34,479 nucleotides of DNA from Vibrionaceae bacterium. GTDB taxonomy: Bacteria > Pseudomonadota > Gammaproteobacteria > Enterobacterales > Vibrionaceae. The stretch covers positions 1-34,479 of the forward strand of contig JAAEZQ010000037.1 in NCBI GenBank assembly GCA_018222805.1, given 5' to 3'. Shown here piece by piece: positions 7,726-14,294 of this stretch. The first letter of the stretch is position 1; each line of letters starts with the position of its first letter. Made by a program: the position numbers and the translations under genes. The notes below the pieces were generated by a model. The model was not told where the DNA came from. It saw only the letters and a program-made list of their open reading frames with translations, and did no database searches.

Positions 7726-8247
7726 TTAACAACCATCGGTGAATACTTCAACTCGGTAATCTGCACCAGCTTCCATTGCGGCAGTATATTTCACGTAGCA
7801 CTTGCTATCTTCAATCGCCTTATTGAAATCGCTGATCGTTCCTTCATTCAACCATTCTGAGCGAGTGACAATCCAAGTATCCGGATTCGCCACGCTGCCA
7901 TTATTGTGTGCAGCCCACACCCACTCTTTGCTCATATCGTGATATCCAGTATCGATCTGCAGGAAGCTTTCCATGCCGCCTCTGACGACAGAAGGATAGC
8001 CATATTGCACATAGCCATACCCTTCAACTAAGTAACGGGCTAAGTTTTCCTGACCTTCTACGGCAGTCTTACCAAACGCCAATTGAGCCGCGCTATTGAC
8101 CGCGCCTGCAAGGCCTTGAACCACCGAACTTTTAGCATCACTTTGCAAATTGAGAAACCTTGGGGCGGCTACTACAGCCAATAAACCAAGAATCACGATC
8201 ACAACCACTAATTCAATCAGGGTAAAACCCTTCGCTTCTCTCGACAT
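7726..8247 (-). CDS. MshA-like type IV pilin, isolated gene
   Basis: A 173-residue prepilin. The short leader MSREAKG is followed by FTLIELVVVIVILGLLAVVAAPRFL, the class III signal cleaved after Gly by prepilin peptidase, with Glu5 of the mature chain present. The region after the helix (NLQSDAKSSVVQGLAGAV) closely resembles MshA pilins. The C-terminus has Cys150 and Cys173, which could form the D-loop disulfide. No pilus assembly genes are nearby, so it would rely on machinery encoded elsewhere, such as the MSHA system. It may be a minor or alternative pilin; the adhesion role is inferred. Confidence 0.88.
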   Translation of the reverse strand: MSREAKGFTLIELVVVIVILGLLAVVAAPRFLNLQSDAKSSVVQGLAGAVNSAAQLAFGKTAVEGQENLARYLVEGYGYVQYGYPSVVRGGMESFLQIDTGYHDMSKEWVWAAHNNGSVANPDTWIVTRSEWLNEGTISDFNKAIEDSKCYVKYTAAMEAGADYRVEVFTDGC

Positions 8248-8316
8248 TTTGCACTCCAGTCGTAAAATCGCTACGAAATTAGTTGCTCAAGGTCAGGAAC
8301 GTGTCAGCAAAAAACA

Positions 8317-8340
8317 AAAAGCGCCCATAAAGGCGCTTTT
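8317..8340 (-). terminator. asd intrinsic terminator
   Basis: Stem AAAAGCGCC (8317-8325) with GGCGCTTTT (8332-8340) and loop cataaa. On the minus strand it is followed by TTTTTGTTTTTT. It sits 24 nt after the asd stop and insulates asd from the pilin gene. Confidence 0.88.
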
Positions 8341-8364
8341 GACACTGATTGTCTCAATTCTAAG

Positions 8365-9480
8365 CTATTGTTTCTCAGCCAGAATGATACGTAGTGTACG
8401 GCGTAACGGCTCAGCCGCACCCCACAGCAGTTGGTCACCGACGGTGAATGCGTTTAAGAACTCATCACCCATCGCCATCTTACGCAGACGACCTACAGGC
8501 ACTGACAATGTCCCCGTTACTTTCGCCGGTGTAAGCTCCGCTGCTGTAATGTCACGGTCGTTAGGAATAACCTTAACCCAATCATTGTGCGTTGCGATCA
8601 TCTCTTCGATCTCGTCCATCGGCACGTTCTGCTTAAGCTTAATGGTCAGCGCTTGCGAATGACAACGCATCGCACCGATACGCACACATGTACCGTCGAT
8701 TGGTACTGGTGCATCTTGGAAACCTAGAATCTTGTTCGCTTCTACGCCCGCTTTCCACTCTTCTTTACTTTGACCATTATCACGCTTCACGTCGATCCAA
8801 GGGATCAGAGAGCCCGCTAGTGGTACGCCAAATTTATCCGTTGGGAAAGAAGTGCTGCGCATTGTATCGGCAACTTTCTTATCGATATCAAGGATTGAAC
8901 TTGCTGGATTTGCTAGTTCAGAACTCACTGAGTCGTTAATTACACCCATTTGCGAGATAAGCTCACGCATGTTCTGGGCTCCCGCACCTGACGCTGCTTG
9001 GTAGGTCATTGCACTTGTCCATTCAACAAGGCCTTTTTCAAACAGACCACCAAGACCCATCAGCATTAAGCTTACGGTACAGTTACCACCAACAAAGGTG
9101 TTAGTGCCGCCGTGAATGCCTTGCTGGATTTGCGCTAAGTTAACTGGGTCTAGTGTAATAATTGAATCTTCTGCCATACGCAGCGTAGATGCAGCATCGA
9201 TCCAGTAACCTTTCCAACCAGCTTGACGAAGTGCTGGGTAAACTTTCTCAGTGTAGCCACCACCTTGACACGTAATCACCGCATCAAGCTGTTTTAAACT
9301 TTCAATATCAAACGCGTCTTGCAGTAAGCCTGCGTCTTTTCCTAAGTTAGGAGCAGGAATACCAATTTGAGAAGTACTATAGAATACTGGTTCAATTAGA
9401 TCGAAGTCTTTTTCTTCAACCATGCGCTGCATTAGGACTGAACCTACCATACCGCGCCAACCGACTAAACCAACTCTCAT
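8365..9480 (-). CDS. asd: Aspartate-semialdehyde dehydrogenase
   Basis: A 371-residue cytoplasmic enzyme that reduces aspartyl-phosphate to aspartate semialdehyde with NADPH, the branch point to lysine/diaminopimelate, threonine and methionine. Visible features are the N-terminal nucleotide loop VGLVGWRGMVGSVL, the catalytic cysteine in GGNCTVSLML (about Cys135), and the RIGAMRCHSQA segment with the active-site histidine. It is the Gram-negative long form. ATG 9480 gives the family start MRVGLVGW with TTAAGG upstream; the 12-residue longer frame from 9516 is unlikely. A three-codon ORF overlaps the ribosome site (9485-9496). Confidence 0.97.
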   Translation of the reverse strand: MRVGLVGWRGMVGSVLMQRMVEEKDFDLIEPVFYSTSQIGIPAPNLGKDAGLLQDAFDIESLKQLDAVITCQGGGYTEKVYPALRQAGWKGYWIDAASTLRMAEDSIITLDPVNLAQIQQGIHGGTNTFVGGNCTVSLMLMGLGGLFEKGLVEWTSAMTYQAASGAGAQNMRELISQMGVINDSVSSELANPASSILDIDKKVADTMRSTSFPTDKFGVPLAGSLIPWIDVKRDNGQSKEEWKAGVEANKILGFQDAPVPIDGTCVRIGAMRCHSQALTIKLKQNVPMDEIEEMIATHNDWVKVIPNDRDITAAELTPAKVTGTLSVPVGRLRKMAMGDEFLNAFTVGDQLLWGAAEPLRRTLRIILAEKQ

Positions 9481-9912
9481 CGCCTTAACTCTCCATGTAT
9501 TAAAAACCTCCCCCATATTTCAATTTTCACAGAGAAATCTCAACCCCTAATTTGTAAATAAGCTCAATTTTTAATGTTTTCTTCCGAAAAAGCGTACTAA
9601 AAGTGATTTGTACGCATTTGCAGTTCGGGGAAATCAGAATTTGCAAGTAGGAAAAGTTATTTTATGACTAGATTGGTCTTACCACTCACTTGCCTTTTAA
9701 CACCTGAGGCACATATTTTTCACACCACACAACATTTAATACCAATTTTATTAAATCTAGCTAGAAAATAACTTCACATGCAAACGTTTAACCCGCACAA
9801 GATCAACATAAAACACCAAACATTCGAAATATAGTGCTTGTTACTGTATGTTATGTCGCTATTACAACAAGGAGCGCCTTCTTCTATTGCTCCACGATTT
9901 ACAGAGGCACGT
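9481..9912. promoter_or_regulatory. asd-nhaC divergent intergenic region
   Basis: This 432-nt region carries both promoters. Visible items are the asd leader with a very purine-rich GGGGGAGG (9514-9507, minus) and mini-ORF, and an inverted repeat GCGTAC (9592-9597) / GTACGC (9610-9615) with a 12-nt spacer. I looked for a lysine riboswitch, plausible for asd or an NhaC-type transporter, and did not find its conserved elements. No confident -35/-10 pair was identified. Confidence 0.4.
9485..9496 (-). other. Three-codon leader ORF overlapping the asd ribosome site
   Basis: On the minus strand GGGGGAGG (9514-9507) is followed after 10 nt by ATG GAG AGT TAA. The stop TAA forms part of TTAAGG, the ribosome site of asd, and lies 4 nt from the asd ATG. 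It could couple or tune asd translation. Its use is not shown by sequence alone. Confidence 0.35.
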
Positions 9913-11346
9913 ATGAAGCAAGTTACAACACGCCTTCCTAACCTGATACAGGTATTTATCTCGTTAGGCTTATTCCTACTTTTGGCATTTTCGTTCACTG
10001 CTAAACTTAATCTTCCAATACAATTGGCACTGTACATTGGCTGGTTCATTATCATGCTATTGGGCATAAAGTTGGGCCATCAGTATAAAGACCTTGAAAA
10101 AGCAGCATTAAATGGTATTTCCAACGGTCTTGGTGCGGTTTTAATCCTCCTTGCCGTTGGTGCGCTTGTTGGCACATGGATATCAGGTGGTATCGTTCCG
10201 ACTATTATTTACTATGGGCTAAAAGCTATTCATCCATCTATCTTTTTGCTTGCCACGATGATCATCTGTTCATTGACAGCGTTAGCAACGGGTACATCTT
10301 GGGGCGCCGCAGGTACCGCTGGTATTGCGATGATGGGGATTGGTCAAGGTCTTGGAGTCCCTGCACCGATTACGGCCGGTGCTGTACTCTCTGGCTGTTA
10401 CTTCGGTGATAAAATGTCACCGTTGTCTGATTCAGTGATCCTTGCGTCTTCCATGTCTAACGTCGAAGTGATGGAACATATCAAAGGTATGTTACCTATC
10501 GCTCTGATCAGCTACATCATCACTGGCATTATGTTCACGGCATTTGGCTTCCACTACGCAGGTCAAGTCGATATGAGCCAGGTGGATTCTGTGATCAAAG
10601 CGATGGAGCAGCAATTCTACATCACACCTTACTCGTTTGTGCCAGTGGTAATCGTGCTTGGCTTACTGGCGATGCGCATGCCTTCTTTCCCTGTTATCAG
10701 CTTTGGCTCTTTACTGGGAATCATCTGGGCAGTCATGATCCAGGATGTAGACTTCCTGATCGCATTCAATACAGCGTGGGCTCCATTCGCTATTTCGTCT
10801 GGTGTTGATTTCATCGACTCAATCCTTAATCGAGGCGGCATGTCTTCAATGCTAGGCTCAGTCGCGGTTATCGTATTTGGTCTCGGCTTTGGTGGCTTGC
10901 TGGATAAAGTTGGCGTGTTAGAGACCATTGCTAAGCTATTTGAAAAACGTGTTCAAAGCTCAGGGTCACTGGCAACCAGCACCATTGGTACCGCGTTTAT
11001 GGGCAACGTATTTGGTTCAGCAATGTACGTGTCTCTTATCTTAACGCCAAAAATCTGTGCTAAGAACTATGACCGTTTAGGCTATAAGCGTAAGAACTTA
11101 TCTCGTAACGCAGAGTTCGGAGGAACCTTAACCTCAGGTATGGTTCCATGGAGTGACAACGGTATCTATATGGCAAGTATCCTAGGTGTCGCTACACTGT
11201 CTTACGCGCCTTTCATGTGGCTTAGCTTTGTATGTATTATCGTGACCATCATCAGCTCTTACATGGGGTGGTTCGTTGATAAGTGCGAACCAGTAGCAGA
11301 ATCTTCACAACAGGAAGAAAGAGAACTACAACAACAAACTGCCTAG
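9913..11346 (+). CDS. nhaC: NhaC-family Na+/H+ antiporter
   Basis: A 477-residue polytopic inner-membrane protein of the NhaC family. Characteristic segments are VGALVGTWISGGIVPTIIYYGL, ALATGTSWGAAGTAGIAMMGIG, GAVLSGCYFGDKMSPLSDSVILAS (the conserved GDKxSPLSDxT-like region) and GTLTSGMVPWSDNGIYMASILGV. About eleven to twelve helices are visible. It likely exchanges cytoplasmic Na+ for H+; some family members instead carry amino or organic acids, and the position divergent from asd leaves that open. I take ATG 9913, which has AGAGG at a good distance; ATGs at 9838 and 9853 lack ribosome sites. Confidence 0.88.
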   Translation: MKQVTTRLPNLIQVFISLGLFLLLAFSFTAKLNLPIQLALYIGWFIIMLLGIKLGHQYKDLEKAALNGISNGLGAVLILLAVGALVGTWISGGIVPTIIYYGLKAIHPSIFLLATMIICSLTALATGTSWGAAGTAGIAMMGIGQGLGVPAPITAGAVLSGCYFGDKMSPLSDSVILASSMSNVEVMEHIKGMLPIALISYIITGIMFTAFGFHYAGQVDMSQVDSVIKAMEQQFYITPYSFVPVVIVLGLLAMRMPSFPVISFGSLLGIIWAVMIQDVDFLIAFNTAWAPFAISSGVDFIDSILNRGGMSSMLGSVAVIVFGLGFGGLLDKVGVLETIAKLFEKRVQSSGSLATSTIGTAFMGNVFGSAMYVSLILTPKICAKNYDRLGYKRKNLSRNAEFGGTLTSGMVPWSDNGIYMASILGVATLSYAPFMWLSFVCIIVTIISSYMGWFVDKCEPVAESSQQEERELQQQTA

Positions 11347-11369
11347 TATAATTTACTGATACCAAATAA

Positions 11370-11395
11370 AAAAAGAGCGCCATTGCGCTCTTTTT
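11370..11395. terminator. Bidirectional terminator after nhaC
   Basis: An 11-bp perfect stem, AAAAAGAGCGC (11370-11380) with GCGCTCTTTTT (11385-11395) and loop catt. It lies between convergent nhaC and the lipoprotein gene and has U-tracts in both directions. Confidence 0.93.
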
Positions 11396-11430
11396 GCTTC
11401 TTTAAACTGAACTCTGGGGATTTAGTAAAA

Positions 11431-12594
11431 CTAACTTTCTCTTACCTTCACTTTGACTGCTGCCCGCTTACCCAGTACATAGCCTAATCCAAGCGGAGCA
11501 AAGAAGATCGCAATAATGAAGAGAATGAAGTAGACAATGGTGCTTTTCACAAGCTCAATCAACTTTGTCATTGCCAGATCGACAACCTGTTGAGAGACGC
11601 GGTCCATATCTTGTGCAAACTTTTCTCGCTCGTGCGTAATAATCAACGCGATTTCCTGACGCTCTCTCGCCACCATCTCTTCTAGTGCCTGACGCTCTTC
11701 ACCTAACTGGGATAAACGCGCTTCGGTTTTCAAATCGATATCATCAACCAGAGGCTGAAGCTCAACCGCCATTTGTTCAGCTAAATAGCGCATGTATTCC
11801 GGGTTATTGTCGATAAAGTCTCTCATTGAGTCGGCAGTCACTTGTAGGCTACTTAGTGCTGCATTGACTTTCTCAATGCTGGCTGAGCTGTTTAATGCAA
11901 GTAATTGTGCTTTCCAGGCCATAATCTTTGGTGTTTGTTTCGATGCCAAGCTCAAACGATCTGACACATCCCCCAGAGCTTCAGGCATTGTTCCCAACGT
12001 GGTAACCGCTTCTTCTTCACTAATCTGGTTAAATTCCAACCATGCACGGTAAGCTGGCGTTCTGATCATACTCAGGTCAGCAAAAGGATGCTGCTTAACA
12101 AAATCGGCCACAAAGCGCTTTGTATTGTCATACACTTCTTTTTTCAATACGGATTGAGCGAGCTTATCGACTTCATATGCCAAATGCTCAGAGACTTTTT
12201 TGGCTTCATCCGTCGCAAACAGATTGCTGCCAGCTCCCGTAGCATAAAACTCGTCTACTTGATGGGCGAATACCCAGGTATCAATCAGCCCAGCCATTGG
12301 CGTGACCTGATAAGCCGCAGCCTGCAAACCTTCTTCTGCATTGATCTTCCATAACAGGATGTAAGATTGATTAATTTGATCATTGGGATCATATTGCGCT
12401 TCTAACGCATCAGCAGCTTGCTCTACCTGGGCAAAAAACTGCAATGCATATTCTCGCGTCAATATACGTATATTGAGTTCTTGCTTGGTAAGGGGAACGG
12501 TTTGGCTATCGATTTTCACTTCTAATAGTGAGCATCCAGAAAGCGTCATAGCCATCCACATAACCATCATAGAAAAAATTCGATGAGTAGACAT
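11431..12594 (-). CDS. Lipoprotein with coiled coil and C-terminal membrane helix
   Basis: A 387-residue protein of unknown function. The signal peptide ends in a lipobox LSGC with Cys21, followed by Ser at +2, which by the Lol rule favours the outer membrane. The middle is helical; about 275-345 is a charged coiled coil (EERQALEEMVARERQEIAL). A hydrophobic helix at about 352-374 (YFILFIIAIFFAPLGLGYVL) is followed by a basic tail GKRAAVKVKVRES, which points into the cytoplasm. The protein thus has two anchors. ATG 12594 is used because it gives the proper signal peptide; a 13-residue longer frame does not. It is 110 nt downstream of the HPt gene on the same strand with no terminator between, so a two-gene operon is likely. 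Confidence 0.75.
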   Translation of the reverse strand: MSTHRIFSMMVMWMAMTLSGCSLLEVKIDSQTVPLTKQELNIRILTREYALQFFAQVEQAADALEAQYDPNDQINQSYILLWKINAEEGLQAAAYQVTPMAGLIDTWVFAHQVDEFYATGAGSNLFATDEAKKVSEHLAYEVDKLAQSVLKKEVYDNTKRFVADFVKQHPFADLSMIRTPAYRAWLEFNQISEEEAVTTLGTMPEALGDVSDRLSLASKQTPKIMAWKAQLLALNSSASIEKVNAALSSLQVTADSMRDFIDNNPEYMRYLAEQMAVELQPLVDDIDLKTEARLSQLGEERQALEEMVARERQEIALIITHEREKFAQDMDRVSQQVVDLAMTKLIELVKSTIVYFILFIIAIFFAPLGLGYVLGKRAAVKVKVRES

Positions 12595-12704
12595 GGTATT
12601 ACCTTTAGTAAATTGGTGTAGAACAGGAATCAAGACGAACTAAAAGGACAGTTCAAGTGCGCCTTTGAATACCTCACCCTCCAACATTTTAAGTCAGAGT
12701 AATA

Positions 12705-13985
12705 TCAATACTTTAGCGTTTTTTGTATCTTTTCACTTTTGAGAACGTTCGTTGCAAAAAGTATGGTTTGGTCCAATATATCATTCAACCGGGCGAGCTT
12801 ATTGTCCGGTACGTTTTGCTTCTCTTTAATCAATAGCTCAATATCACCCGATATGGAATTTAAAGGCATTGCTCCCAAGCTTCCTGAAACGCCTTTCAGA
12901 CTATGAACGACTCTTTGGGCTTGTTCTTGATCAGAGTGGAACAATTGGCATAGCTTAGTGCCGTCATTGGAATGATCCTGAATAAACACTTCTAACAACA
13001 TACGAACGGCTTCTTCATCACCAGACAATGATTCGAGCATCTTATTGATGTCAATGTAGGGTTCATCAGTCACCACTGGCATTTCTTCTGAAGATGAGCT
13101 CGGAGGTGTTGTTTGTACATCGTTCTTTTTTAACAGTCCTGTATTGGGGTTTATCTCGGCCTTAAGGGAGTTGGAGCTAACTTCTGATGTCTCGTTTCCG
13201 GCTGAGTTAATAGGATCTCGTTTGTCGAAAGCCGCCCACGTAACCATCACGAGAAATAATCCACTAACTCCCCCCAACAACTCGATTAGCTTGGCAAGTG
13301 ATTGCTCTAAAGCCATATTAGTCGTAGCAAATTGATTGGCTAAGTCCGGTTTGAGTAGTTGTTCAGCTAAGTAACTCCCTTGCGCATTTGCAGCGAGTAC
13401 GCTTGAAGTCTGTGCGAGTCTGCGTTGAAACGCCGTGCGCTCTTCTACCACTAATGAATCCGATGCAATAAAGAGGGAGTCGAGCTCTCTGTAAGTATCG
13501 GCATTTGTCGCCGAATCACTAAAAATAGACTCTAATACCAGCGCACCTAAGCGATAATACATCGAGTGAACTTTTTCAGAGTTATTATCTCGATCGCGGT
13601 TGTTTCGCAACTGCTCTGCTAACGAGACCAATTCTTTATCGCTACCGATAAAGGCATGTGCGTTTTCCAAAAAACGATCTGTGGAATAGAGTAACTGGGT
13701 TAAATCCGGTGGTAATATACCTTCCAAATACTCACTCTCAAGCTGAAGTCGAACGGCATAAACAAGCTGAAGTCTAAGAGATACTGGGTCTACGTGTTGC
13801 ACGCGATACGGCAGTTCGAAATTAAAGAAATTACGAACTTCCTCTACTTTTCTTCCCAGCTCATTAACGGTCGAAAGCAATTGAACGGTCTGTTTAGATT
13901 GCTGCCAAATACCTACAGCTAATACACACCACAAAACGAATAAAAACCATACATAACGTCTGATCCCTGCTTTTAATTGCTGCAA
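12705..13985 (-). CDS. Membrane-anchored sensor-like protein with lone HPt domain
   Basis: A 426-residue protein with TM1 at about 11-27 (YVWFLFVLWCVLAVGIW), a periplasmic all-helical region to about 232, TM2 at about 235-252, a Ser/Thr/Asn-rich linker and a C-terminal HPt domain (about 310-415). The phosphoacceptor motif is HSLKGVSGSLGA with His361. No kinase or receiver domain is present, so it resembles the ends of a hybrid sensor kinase with the middle removed. It can only pass phosphate from or to a kinase encoded elsewhere. The start is TTG at 13985, with AGAGGG 7 nt upstream; no other in-frame start leaves TM1 intact. It probably forms an operon with the downstream lipoprotein gene. 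Function unknown. Confidence 0.8.
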   Translation of the reverse strand: MQQLKAGIRRYVWFLFVLWCVLAVGIWQQSKQTVQLLSTVNELGRKVEEVRNFFNFELPYRVQHVDPVSLRLQLVYAVRLQLESEYLEGILPPDLTQLLYSTDRFLENAHAFIGSDKELVSLAEQLRNNRDRDNNSEKVHSMYYRLGALVLESIFSDSATNADTYRELDSLFIASDSLVVEERTAFQRRLAQTSSVLAANAQGSYLAEQLLKPDLANQFATTNMALEQSLAKLIELLGGVSGLFLVMVTWAAFDKRDPINSAGNETSEVSSNSLKAEINPNTGLLKKNDVQTTPPSSSSEEMPVVTDEPYIDINKMLESLSGDEEAVRMLLEVFIQDHSNDGTKLCQLFHSDQEQAQRVVHSLKGVSGSLGAMPLNSISGDIELLIKEKQNVPDNKLARLNDILDQTILFATNVLKSEKIQKTLKY

Positions 13986-14294
13986 CTCGCCACCCTCTCA
14001 TATTTCCTATTAATAACAAGGATATACCATTATCTTTCAAGATACAGCGTTCCACGCGTCTACACTCGTGTAAGTCCCCAAAAAAACAACGCAACAGCAT
14101 GCTCTTTCCACTTCACTCTTGATTAATACCATTTTTGGCATTAGTTGCATATAAAAAAGAGCGCCTACCGCGGCGCTCTTAAATTATTGATATTATTCAT
14201 TTTCAGAAAACTTTGTCACGAGAGCTCTTTTCATTTCCGATACTCTATTAAAAGTAAAGGTCTGAACAGTGCTATAGCGTGTTGCTTTTCAGTC
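13986..14294. promoter_or_regulatory. Gap between lyase gene and HPt gene
   Basis: No gene is visible in 309 nt. It contains the lyase terminator (14157-14180) and the upstream region of the HPt gene. A 12-bp palindrome TACAC-tc-GTGTA (14061-14072) and GCGT-tcc-ACGC (14048-14058) lie 63-87 nt before the TTG start. No confident promoter hexamers were identified. Confidence 0.4.
14151..14180 (-). terminator. Polysaccharide lyase gene terminator
   Basis: A 9-bp stem, AAGAGCGCC (14157-14165) with GGCGCTCTT (14172-14180) and 6-nt loop. On the minus strand it is followed by TTTTTTAT. It lies 115 nt after the lyase stop and separates the lyase from the HPt gene. Confidence 0.87.

Noticed and set aside
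9481..9516. 12-codon N-terminal extension of asd
   Set aside because: The nucleotide-binding strand must begin at MRVGLVGW, and TTAAGG precedes ATG 9480.
9481..9912. Lysine riboswitch between asd and nhaC
   Set aside because: Expected for this gene pair in principle, but the conserved lysine-element segments are not seen on either strand.
13894..14100. 68-codon minus-strand ORF overlapping the HPt gene start
   Set aside because: It includes an ATG near the HPt start but in another frame; the TTG frame carries the TM helix and HPt domain.
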